Origin: Brugia malayi
Taxonomy: Eukaryota > Nematoda > Chromadorea > Rhabditida > Onchocercidae
Assembly (NCBI RefSeq): GCF_000002995.4
Contig: NW_025062479.1
Coordinates: 7,369,721 to 7,433,720 of the forward strand
DNA length: 64,000 nucleotides
Reading direction: 5' to 3'
Under the pieces are notes generated by a model. It made no database searches and was not told the DNA's origin. It saw nothing but the letters and a program-made list of their open reading frames with translations. Positions 14,901 through 24,800 of this stretch are shown piece by piece; the stretch's first letter is position 1; every line of letters starts with the position of its first letter. The translations under genes and the position numbers were made by a program.

Positions 14901-17900
14901 AAAAAAGAAAGTGATGACTGGTTTTACTGTTGAATAGAAGCAACGTTTGCAGGTATTGTTTTCCTTTTGGTCGACCTGAAGGTGCACTGAAAGGAACATT
15001 ATCTTTACTTGAAAGAGTTAGTATAATTTTCTTTAATGTTTTCTGTCACTATTCTTGTGTTATTATTCCACAACATATATCATTGTTTCATAGCAACTAT
15101 AAGTTGTTGCATAGGTTCTAATGAAAGACGTTGTTTCACCAGTGCCTCCAGAAGAAGTTCGCAATGTCATCCGGAAATGCCTTCAAGATGCAGCATTAGT
15201 CAATTATACCCGAATCTGCAATGAAGCGAAGCTTGAACGTTAGGTTTTATGTCAAGATCCCTCCAACAAAAGTTATGCGTTGTGCATGCAGTGCTGTTTT
15301 CATGTGCATGCTTTGGTCATTAACACAAAATTTTACAAGGGAGAATATTTCCCAAATTCAGCATTCTTGTTGAAAGTGTGGATGCCAGCTTTGGTTAGAG
15401 AGTTTTCTCTTTTTCTGTAATAAATTACGCTTTCTTCGTTGGATTTTATTGTCTTTTGGAATCGTTCATTCTTGCAACGTATCATTGAATTGCTTGTTAG
15501 ATATAGAAATTATAAAGATTTAGAAATGCTAGAAAATATCTATGATTTATTGGTAAGCTATTTTTGTTATATGCAGACAGTTGTAGCACTTTTATTGCAC
15601 AAATTCAGGATTGAAAAAACTTCAGTGTATACAGAATCTAAATTGTTGCTAACCTTACTGCTTGTGTTTTCGTGCGATCGCAACTGTGATGGATTTTAGA
15701 GCATATGGGCATGGATGTTAGTCCTCAGCAAAGGATTGAAGACATGATGCGGGTAACGGAATTCTGCATTGATTTATTACGAGAAAACGAGGAACATCAT
15801 GGTGATGTATGTTTTTTATTTGGTTGAAAAAAAACTTTTTTTTTCCAGATTACTGTAGCGTTTGTACAAATTTTTGAAAGTACGTAATTTGCGTACAGGC
15901 ATTCACTTGGTTCAGTGACCTTCTTGCTGATCATTCAGAAATATTTTGGTCACTTTATTCGGTAGATTTGGATGCAGCATTAAATGTACAACCACCAGAT
16001 TCGTGGGATTCATTTCCATTATTTCAGCTACTGAATGATTTTTTGAGTAATAACTGTAAGTTGCAATAATTTTCTTTTAAATGATTTTCTTACATTATTA
16101 TAAGGCATGGTAGGAATATTAAATCTTTCATAATTGAATGCGTGGATTCACTACTGAAATCCGTGTGTGGACTAGAGTGTTTTGTTCAGGTGTTGTTCAG
16201 AAGGATTCACAGAGCAAATTTTGTCTTTTCGTGTTTCTCCTTTTCCTTTTTTAAAGTTTACAGTTCCACTGATATTAGTATTTTCTAATACTAATACTTA
16301 CGCATAGTATTTTCTATGCGTAATGTTGAACACAAAACTGTTTCTGAGTCTTGTATCTATTTAGGTTATCAACAAAGATTTACGTTAAATCAAAATATAG
16401 CAATACATCACATATCATAGGATCGTAGTTAACATGTGAACTGAAGAAAGTTGAAAAGACAAATTTTTTTTATGCAACTACGCAAAAACATGTTTGGGTA
16501 ATATATCGACTAAGCACTGTTCATAACCCTCCAAAAAAAGCATATGTGAAAATCTCTTTCGTATTTTTTATACTTTTTTTGTTTATAGCTCATCTCAAGA
16601 ATGGAATTTTTCACACAAAATTGATCCAGCAATTCTCAACTAAAGTAGTACGTTATGTTGACCTGATGGAACAGTCAATAGTGCAATCTATCGAGAGGGG
16701 CTTCGCACGAGAAAGATGGGAAGTACACAAGTGAGCTTCTAGTTTTTTGTTAGAGCAGATGCATGTTTTGATTTTAATTGATATAACTTTAGATATCTAT
16801 TGAATTTCTTGATGTGGTTTTCCATCTACCAATTATTTGCAAATCATTTGATATGTTCGAAAATTTTACAGAGATGGTTGTGCAACATCTGAAGATACTT
16901 ACTGGAAGCTAGATGCTTTGCAAATTTTCATACATGATTTGAATTGGCCAGAGGAAGAGTTTTCGAAATATCTACAAATTAGAATGAAAGCCTTAACGAG
17001 CGAAATGATTAACAAATGTACAAATTGGTATGTTTGAAGCTGGACAGAAGTCCGCAACATGGTTCTCATATACTTTTATTGCTTTTTACTGTATTAATCT
17101 GGATTGTTTTAGTACTTACCAGTGTTTCGATTCGTACATGCAGCGTGCACGAAAATCAACGGATTATATTCTGCCTTCGGAAGTGTGCGTCATGATCAAC
17201 GTAATCTTCTCATCGAAATCTCGAGCAGCAAAAATTGCAATAGATTCAGGGGAAGTATGTGTATCTATTTTAATCAGCAAACAAGTTGAAACCGTCTCTT
17301 GAAGTCGAAGCTGGCATGTTGTTCAGCCAACAGAGTTGGCAACAGCTATTTCTGTTACTTTTATAAGCCCGACGTTAGAAATCACATATTAGCTCATCAT
17401 CCTCTGCTTAGGAAAGTGGTGTATAAACTTTTCAGCTAAGGAAGCAAAGCAAATTAGGTAATAGGTCGGACAGATGAGAAGACTAATTCGTATTATTCGT
17501 CATATATATATATAAGAGACGTTGAAAGTTCAGTTTTCAGTAAATTTTTTACTCATCTTTTGTTCTGTACTTTAATAACAAATCTGCAGTTATTTTGACT
17601 TTTATCATGTTTTCACTTTTAGTATAAATACCACTCGAAACTGGATGAAACTCTGGATACTATGCTCAAAGATATGGAAACATGCATTGAAGATAAGGTT
17701 CAGTCTTGACTTATGACGTTAAGTATTTGCTAAATTTCGTGAGTGCAGAGAATAATCATTAACAACCAAACCGTCAACTAGATTACGAAACAACTTGGTG
17801 AATAATATTTTGAGCACACACATATTCATAACTGATGTAATTGACTGGATGCAGATCTCAACTAAGATAGGGTTTTGACACACTGAGTGTTTTCTTAAAA

Positions 17901-19161
17901 TTCAATACTACAAACAGATAGAAGTTTAAATAACTAGACTGTAGTTGATTGCTTCAGTTATTGTCGGTTTTGGAATATGTTTTGTCTCGACTAGCCCGTT
18001 ACGACGAGGGAAATCCGATCGGCGCGATTTTGTCAATAGCAGTATGTTTTAGCGATTTAATTTTATTAAAGCTTCTTTGAGAAATTTTGTAAATCTAGGA
18101 GTTATTTTAGCCGAGACCGACAACTATTTTCAACAAGATGAAAAATATAGTTGGTGAACAAGGAATTGTTGGGAACTTAACGGGTAGCGCTACATCATCG
18201 CCACAGAACCCGGTATTTTTGTGAAATATTTTACAGGTCTACGAAATACATGAATGTGAAGATAAGTGCAAAAGATTTTTTTCAGAAACCGATTGTAAGT
18301 CAACCTCAGAATTCAGGTCATCATGGACATTCTTACGTAACTTTCATGCGGATTTGCACGGAACAATTGAGGCAGGTTGTGGTCGACGAGCTGTGGGTCA
18401 ACGCGTTGTTTGAGGTTAGATCGTTACAAACAATTTGGGTGTAAAACTTGGAAATACTTTATAGACCCTAGTTTGAGCAAGTAGCTTCGTCCTTATTAGA
18501 AAATCTTTTCAAATTATAATAAAGGCAGAAAGAGCGTCATAGTTCTACTAATCTATCGGTTGTTAAATTGACAAGAAATTTCCTCAATATGATGTTGTTG
18601 GAACATGATTTTTTTTTAGCACTGGTACGAAGACCAAATGAAAATGGTTAATGACTGGCTGACGGAGAGGCTTCAGCAATCCCTTTCTCAATATCAACTG
18701 ACGTGTCTTTCTTTCATGGTCAAGGTAAATTTGGTTGAAAAATAGATACTAGTTTCCGATTTTTTTTCTCTTACCTGACTAAGAGTTAAACTTGGAACAC
18801 TACACTATTTTCGCAAGGAATGAACGATTTTTTTTTTTTTTTTTACCTTCGGCATACGACTGTTAAAAGAAAACACTGGCAAATGAAGCTCATTACTACG
18901 CATTTTAATTTCTAGAAAATATATTCCGATTCGGAATTACAAGGTGTTGATGATGAACGACTCAACAACAAAACATACCAGTCGATAATGAGAAGACTAC
19001 AAATTGAAGAGGCAAACTGCGCATTAAATGATAATGCATCCGGACATGCAAATACATCGATCAGCAACCATGCACTTATTGATAACGCTACTCAAGCAGT
19101 TACGAATGTTAGCAGTTTGGTGGAGGGTGCTAGTGCAAAAATGTTTTCTCTTTTTAAGTAA
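5944..19161 (+). CDS. unc-31: Calcium-dependent secretion activator (CAPS/UNC-31)
   Basis: CAPS primes dense-core vesicles for Ca2+-triggered release of neuropeptides and amines by acting on SNAREs and PIP2 at the presynaptic membrane. Spliced by phase, 33 exons (first 5944-6015, last 18916-19161) give 1386 codons with stop, close to the family length. Seen in order: an acidic, Ser-rich N-terminus starting [13 protein letters not shown]; a Glu/Lys coiled stretch near residues 125-142; the conserved block [20 protein letters not shown]; a C2 domain at about 440-560; a PH domain at about 574-677 with KKWKKRFF and ERHLWVQ; the MUN/MHD core from about 800 to 1190 ([58 protein letters not shown]); and the C-terminal vesicle-binding region ending KMFSLFK. 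All exon phases join. Exon 11 (9870-9905) is a 36-nt microexon. Between 15238 and 15700 the phases join directly with canonical signals; a possible extra exon there is a separate finding. The nearest recognised minus-strand coding segments begin about 840 bp downstream, so the genes converge. Confidence 0.96.
10875..10905. repeat. Intronic 10-bp perfect hairpin in CAPS
   Basis: TGTGACAGTG at 10875-10884 pairs with CACTGTCACA at 10896-10905 across an 11-nt loop. The stem is GC-rich for this intron and lies 65 bases after the donor of exon 12, whose coding sequence leads into the C2 domain. It could form in pre-mRNA near the splice site. Any effect on splicing is inference. Confidence 0.7.
15478..15552 (+). 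other. Exon-like open stretch inside a CAPS intron
   Basis: A stop-free, helix-like reading frame (peptide [20 protein letters not shown] and onward to a GTAAGC donor in phase 0) lies in the intron between CAPS exons 22 and 23. No AG dinucleotide exists between the upstream in-frame stop and the stretch, so no normal acceptor can include it. Skipping it gives the canonical join ...[16 protein letters not shown]. It is either chance, an old cassette exon that lost its acceptor, or a sequence error at the AG. Confidence 0.35.
16273..16323. repeat. Twin hairpins with identical loops in a CAPS intron
   Basis: Two adjacent inverted repeats share the loop TATTTT. The first pairs TATTAG (16273-16278) with CTAATA (16285-16290). 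The second pairs TTACGCATAG (16298-16307) with CTATGCGTAA (16314-16323), a perfect 10-bp stem. The core AGTATTTTCT is the same in both, so one may derive from the other by duplication. They sit in the intron between exons 24 and 25. Confidence 0.75.
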
Positions 19162-20000
19162 ATCGGTCAAAAAAATGTAGACGGATCTGAATAATTTGCT
19201 TTACCGATGAGGCAGTTTATCGGTTCTACCTAAAATTCTTCCATAGTTGGTTTCACCACTGTTGAAGCAATAGTACTGATTGTTAGAAAAGTCCATAGCC
19301 TCCGAATTAAAAATAGTATATGTGAATTAAGCGGAGTAGTGGAAAAAAAGGTCGATTTCGGGTATTCCTACCCTTTCGATCTTGCTATATTATCATTCGC
19401 TCAATCCCGCCTTCAAATTCCTATAGAAGACGTCCCACTGTGACTAACTAATGAGAAGTTATAAACGAAATACTTGCATAGCAGAAAGGGTCCCATCCAA
19501 ACGTAATGTCCTCTGCTGAAAATAGTAAACCCCTTCCATTGATTAAATCATATCCTCTTGTCGTATATTATGAGCAGCTCTCCGACCATTTCAACGACAT
19601 TTCGCGAAGTCATTTGAATCCACTGATGTTTGCATTTTTAAATATACTTACTACAAACATTTTTCTCAACATATACTATCGCCTACCCTCCAATAACTTA
19701 ATTTTATTTATGAAAATCTACGTAAGCATTAGCACAACAGCTAAATAAATATGTGGAAGACATGACATGGGTACAAAACAGTCAAATTTTATAGAATTAA
19801 CGAAGAAGTAAATAAATGTTACTAAATCCAGTTTAACTTCACAGGTAGAACCACCAATACACAGTTTGTAACTCACGAGCAAGTGATTCCTAATGAAATC
19901 AAATAGTCAAAAACATATGGAACAACCTGCAACACACAAATTTATTTCATCACAGAAACAAATTCCGTAGAAACATCAAATCTGCCATCACTTTTGTCCA
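19162..20000. other. 3' region between convergent genes
   Basis: No exon was found. Possible polyadenylation signals AATAAA occur on the plus strand at 19744-19749 and 19810-19815 for CAPS, rather far from its stop. On the minus strand AATAAA lies at 19941-19946 (TTTATT on plus), about 55 bases beyond the stop of the minus-strand segment at 20001, which fits a gene ending there. Confidence 0.45.
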
Positions 20001-21334
20001 TCAAGATTGCATATTTGCCTTTTCGTAGTTTGGTTTATCCGTGTGTTCTGACGCTAATTTCCACACTTCAACCACTTGTCTATCTAGCCAACAAAACAGG
20101 GAAGGCGACAACGGTCCCAAATATAAGCCTATAAAGTTAAATATGTACATCGTTTAAGAATATACATTATTAGTTTCCAATTTTTGATGATAAAAAATGG
20201 TAAAAAAAATAGATTCAGCCAACATAGAAGTTTTGGAACAAAACTAACGTAAAAATAAACTGTGCAAAATATAGTGAAAAGTGAACGTGCACTTACAGCA
20301 ATATAACCAGCAACAGCTGCAGCGAAAAGTACGAAATTTGATAAGCTACTAATGTTAATGAATCCAAGTTGGTCATCAGAAATACAATAAAAATTTCATA
20401 AAATTGAGAAAATGATTGAAGACATTATACCAACCCGGAGCTACAAAATATAATTCATCAAAACATAAGCCTTAAAACTGAAGCAAGTATGAACAGCAGT
20501 CTTGCTGGAACCTTTACATCCATTTTCTGCCAAGCCAGAAAATGGATGTAAAGAAAAGCACATTTCGTTGAGAAAGACTTAGTTCCGGTCTGAATAAAAC
20601 ATAGGAAGTCAGGCTTCCTTCAACGGCGAACCCGATACCACCGTAAACAACAAAAAAGAAAAAAAAAAAAAAAAAAGAGATTGAACAGACACGCCATGAA
20701 ACTGTCATTTTCTTCCAATCTGTAAATGAATTTCGGAGTTACCTGGAGTTAGGGAATATATAAATGTTGCATATAAAACACATCTTCAAAGTTATAAGCA
20801 GAAGATGCAATTTCCTCTTGGATATTGTTCTGCATAGATATATGACAATTCCAAGCCTTGCAGATAATCGCTTTCTTCCTCTCTCTTCTTTTAGCAGACA
20901 ATTCAGTTAAACACATGTTTTTGATAAATCCTCTATAACAAGTTCTTATAGGGGAAGATTATATTCCTAGCTCATGCTACTAGATAAACCAGATAAAATT
21001 CATGATAAGCACCAGTAAAAGCCATTATAAAACTTCCAGAAGGCTAACATAACCTCTACGATCCACAAACGGCATACCATGATATAACTGCCATTATACA
21101 GTGCTGTAACAAAGCATAACAAATAAAACAGACCCAAAAATGTTGCCACTACATAAACGATATGAAATTTTTGAAATAAACCAAACTGAAAAAAAAAACA
21201 AAACAAAACAAAACATAAAGGATTCCTCCCAATAAATATGAAATGAAAGCTAACAAAAACGAGCCTACTTTCTGCTCTAAGTCGTTCATTATTCAGGAAT
21301 TGTTGCGTATTATGGTACCAGTATTCCAGTTCAA
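20001..21334 (-). CDS. Exon-like membrane-protein segments, not assembled
   Basis: Several stop-free minus-strand segments have plausible splice borders but I could not join them in one consistent phase. They are 21269-21334 (EYWYHNTQQFLNNERLRAE), 21078-21185 (strong TTTTTTTCAG acceptor, hydrophobic, FHIVYVVATFLGLFYLL), an open stretch around 20530-20660, one ending at a GTAAGT donor near 20302, and 20001-20128 (TATAG acceptor, ending in TGA). The last two can be read in more than one frame, each giving a hydrophobic or short C-terminus. A minus-strand AATAAA about 55 bases beyond 20001 supports a 3' end here. Overall this suggests a multi-pass membrane protein, but product and exact exons are uncertain and I recognise no family. 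Confidence 0.3.
20512..20553. repeat. 18-bp perfect inverted repeat (hairpin)
   Basis: CTTTACATCCATTTTCTG at 20512-20529 is followed by a 6-nt loop (20530-20535) and its exact reverse complement at 20536-20553. An 18-bp perfect stem with so small a loop is very unlikely by chance and would fold in RNA from either strand. It overlaps the edge of an open minus-strand stretch. It is shorter than a usual microRNA precursor. Confidence 0.9.
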
Positions 21335-21865
21335 CTTCGAAAATGAACACAATACACAATTAAAAATAAAATTAGCAGTAATGTTGTTCCATTATATCAA
21401 TAAATGAGACGGAGAGGAACTAGTGGCTACCATTTCGGTTTCAACCATACTTTTCAGAGTTCCTTTGCTACTTTTTTCCACATGAGGAAATGTTGAACAC
21501 GCAGAATTAAAACGCGTGTAAAGTTGTTTTGATTCTCTGCATATTCTCCAACGCTGGAATGCCTAAACACTGATTTCATTCACAGTTTATTATACCATAA
21601 AAAGCTGTGAAGTGCACTCTATGTTTGCAGGATTACAACGCTCTGCCACTAACAGGAAATCTTTTGTTGTGAATCAGTTATTATATCTCCACTGGTGAAA
21701 TTAATTTCTCGTTCCGGGAAAAATCTTAAGAAATAAAATTTGGCAAAACGCTGCTTTAGCTCTTTGCAAAACCAGCTGCAAATCCTAATAAGGACTTTGG
21801 GTTTTGCAACAAACTTACCAGCTATCATGTAAAGAAGCGTCTGTGACCAAACTCTGTCCTTCTTT

Positions 21866-22816
21866 TCATTTTATACGTTCTACAACCTCTTTTCGTTTTC
21901 GTATATTTTCTTGAGTTTTAGGTTCCGCGATTGACTCAGTCCCAACAACATGGTCAGGTCTTAAATAAATACTAAAAACCAGAAAAAAAAAAAAAAAAAA
22001 ACTAGGGAATCATGAATTAAAACACAGTAAACTCATAAACAAACACCACTTAGTTATATAGAATCTTCTAACCCCTTGCCCTTTTTCAAGCAAATCCAGG
22101 AAAAGAATCAACATCTTCTGAAATTTCCATGAAAAAATATGAATTTCGGAACTACCTAATCCCATCTTTTGAATGAGGACTGCGTCTCTAGAAAAATCAT
22201 CCGTTCAATTTTTACGCTCAGCTATGTAATTAATCATATCAAAAATCCTCATTAAAAAAAAAATTGCACCAAAGATTTTGAAGCAGTCGATTCCTTCACA
22301 GCACTGGATTTGACGAATATATCATCACTAGAATGTATTGGTAATAAGTTCATTTTCCGCTTTATAAGTAAACGATTGAACACATTACGGTTATTTGGAA
22401 GTTTACTGAAATGTGAATACGAGACAGCAGCACCAGAAAGAATGGAAGTACTTGGCAGTTAGAAATATTAGAAATATTCTACCTGCAAAGAATATATGCA
22501 CAGTAAATACTGTTCGTGTCACTCCCACACAAAATTATCAAGCCACCGGAAGAGTCAATGAAAATGCACCATGAAAGTTTAAAGTCATAAATAAGGTTTA
22601 ATTTTCAAGCTGGGCCAGTGTCACTTATAGAGTATGATTCGATATTACTTACAAAATGAAAACAGTGCAGTACACATCTCTAAATATTGTACCATGAAAA
22701 TACCCTGATATGCGAGAAAAGATGTAAGCAGTCAATACAGTTTTAGAAAATCCTAATAAAGCCGTAATTATGACTGCTCCAAATAACGAAAACAGTAGCA
22801 GTAGTACTGGATTCAT
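21866..22816 (-). CDS. Single-pass membrane protein, 145 residues, unrecognised
   Basis: Four minus-strand exons in reading order: 22653-22816, 22270-22405, 22156-22187 and 21866-21971. Phases run 2, 0, 2 and the total is exactly 146 codons with the stop, using a GTAAGT donor and CATTTCAG, TTTTCTAG and GGTTTTTAG acceptors. The start is MNPVLLLLFSLFGAVIITAL, a strong hydrophobic N-terminal segment (signal anchor or signal peptide, about residues 4-21). After it come SGYFHGTIFRDVYC, a Lys/Arg-rich region (NRLLIKRKMNLLP), a Ser/Lys-rich linker and a very basic tail ending RKRKEVVERIK. The basic tail suggests a cytosolic or nuclear-facing end, but topology is inference. No family is recognised. 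The ATG could be internal if an upstream exon was missed. Confidence 0.55.
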
Positions 22817-23435
22817 TCATATAAATAGTCGACTCACTAAAATGATTTTTCCTATGTCAAGGGAAAAAAAAAAGTTCTGTAAACAAAGCAGTAAATGTTT
22901 GCTTAGAAAATAACAAAAATATGGAACCGGCAAATCTCAACGGAAAAAAGTTACCGGTGGAGCTCCTACGAGGAATCCGTAGCACACAAAACAAAAACAA
23001 CAAACAAAGAACTGCTGGCATGCATATTGGCAATCATATTCGGCTACACCACAAAGTACGCGGCAGATATCATCGAAATACTGATATTACAGAAACGCTA
23101 AGCTTGTCGACTACTTTCAAAGAAACGCAACTGGAAAATGAAATTTATAATATCAAATAAGCTAGTCTAAAAACACTAATTCTGCATGATTCGCTACAAG
23201 GGTTAGCCTTCATCCTCTGCGCTTCATTTCATATCTCCAAAAGGCAAATTACCAGTATGACGAACGAAAGAGCCAGGAACAAATTCTGGCAGATTATTTC
23301 ACTACTACTTCGTTTGATAATCGTTCGTTGATGCTGTATATTCCCAAGTAGTTTTTGCTGTAACAAAAAAGTTAACGTTTCTTTCCAGAAGTCTCCTCAT
23401 ACTCTATTTTCTGATTAATCTACAAGATCTGGGTT

Positions 23436-23884
23436 TCAAAATTTATAAAATGGATGAACAACATTTGAATCATTTTCCTCACCAGATACGTCACTTTCGT
23501 CATTTAAATTCCGAGAAATAAGTCCTACTGGTGTTCTCTTATTTCTCAAACGTTAATGCTGGTTTTCCTGACTGTATATTAACATTGAAAAAAGTAAAAT
23601 ACAATAAAAAGTAACCAAAAATACAACAAAGAGAAGTACATTACAATTTTCCACGTTATTCATATTTTACAGCATGCACAACAAAACTCTCTCTATCACT
23701 ATCCGGATTTACAGACCTCTTGAAAATGAAATCAACTTACGAAATTTAATGCATATGTCACCATAACACCGATGGAATGTTTTTAGAAATATGATTTTCG
23801 ATACATCGGAAAGATAATTATACGGAAGCAACCTACCGTCTAATCTGGAAAGGATTTCAGCTTCTTCATTGAGTAACATCGTAA
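23436..23884 (-). pseudogene. Short unrecognised gene with a one-base frameshift
   Basis: Three minus-strand exons: 23833-23884, 23671-23716 (or from 23718) and 23436-23571. A TTTAG acceptor lies five bases before ATG 23879-23877, a spacing typical of splice-leader trans-splicing. The first exon reads MLLNEEAEILSRLDG, the second VNPDSDRESFVVHA. The last begins SGKPALTFE and then hits TAA. One base along, the frame reopens as NKRTPVGLISRNLNDESD and runs acidic to a natural TGA. The slip falls in a three-A run (plus-strand TTT 23542-23544). The coding character on both sides suggests one exon broken by an extra A: an assembly error, allele, pseudogene or, less likely, real frameshifting. Upstream exons may exist (see 24027-24109). 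Function is unknown. Confidence 0.4.
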
Positions 23885-24026
23885 CTAAATATGATACGCA
23901 GTAAAGGATACGATTATGTAAGATCACAAAAATCAGCAGAATAATTAAATCATTAGGAAGCTTGAGATAAGAGTTCAAATGGTGAAATATGGGAGAGAAT
24001 GCTCACAAAATAATCAAAGACTGTTG

Positions 24027-24109
24027 TTATAGGGTAATTATGTTTTTCAGAAATTGTTTGAATGCAGTTGGAATTTCGTCACTGCGAACAGCTAGTGTGG
24101 CAATGGTCA
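24027..24109 (-). CDS. Exon-like segment, possibly 5' part of the 23.4-23.9 kb gene
   Basis: A minus-strand stretch after a TTTTTTGACAG acceptor reads TIATLAVRSDEIPTAFKQFL and continues to a TAA. It looks coding, but the only donors inside it are weak, and I could not join it confidently to the segment at 23877-23884. Hydrophobic open stretches just upstream (around 24130-24290) may belong to the same gene. Fragment only; no family recognised. Confidence 0.3.
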
Positions 24110-24710
24110 CTGTCAAAAAACTTAAAACAATACAAGTAAAATAGTTACTGTCAATGTTATGACCAAAACAGCAACATTAATCATAGCAACCGCTATGCAA
24201 AGAGTACCAAGAATTACCAATCAGATGCTTCTACCACTGTATAGCGAAGAAATGAATATCACAGCTCCACTGCCACGTATCATCTGAAATACCGTCCCTT
24301 TACTGAAAAATGCCATAAATGAGGATATCGACTAGAAATCTATCGAAAACGACGTGAGCAAGTAAGAATATTTTCGGAATGATTCCATTACACATACCCC
24401 TCTGGTCAACACTCCATTACCCAACTTCACACCGTCCTGTAAATCTAAACCACGTGATAATACAACGTGAACGTCCCTCCCTCTTCTGCCTGCCTAACAA
24501 CCATAGCCAACGTTTAAAATTGATGTGTTCGTCATAGAAGTTGGCGAAGAGCCAGGAGTCATCTCTGATTGTTATAAGAGTGAATGTGGGTGGGCAGAAG
24601 GTTATTGATCGGGGAGTGTAATGTGCAACGGGAAGAGAAGCGACGGGCAGTTGTCTGTTGAAGATTACACAGCGACGTTATGTTTATTGGCGTCCGGCCT
24701 AGGCGATCGA

Positions 24711-24800
24711 TCTGTCTATGTGTATCTGTGTGCGTCTGTGCTTACGTATGTGCATGTATGTATGCGTATGTGTATGTTTGTGTGTGTGTATAGCAGTAAC
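24711..24800. repeat. Imperfect TG-rich tract
   Basis: Alternating TG/TATG units, for example the run near 24720-24790, give a purine-pyrimidine alternating stretch. It is a degenerate microsatellite that produces open frames on both strands with no coding evidence. Confidence 0.7.

Noticed and set aside
24230..24300. Acyltransferase-3 (NRF-6 type) motif in the string DTWQWSCDIHFF
   Set aside because: It resembles the family's TWYL...QFF motif in one frame only, that frame stops at once, and no other family motif is nearby.
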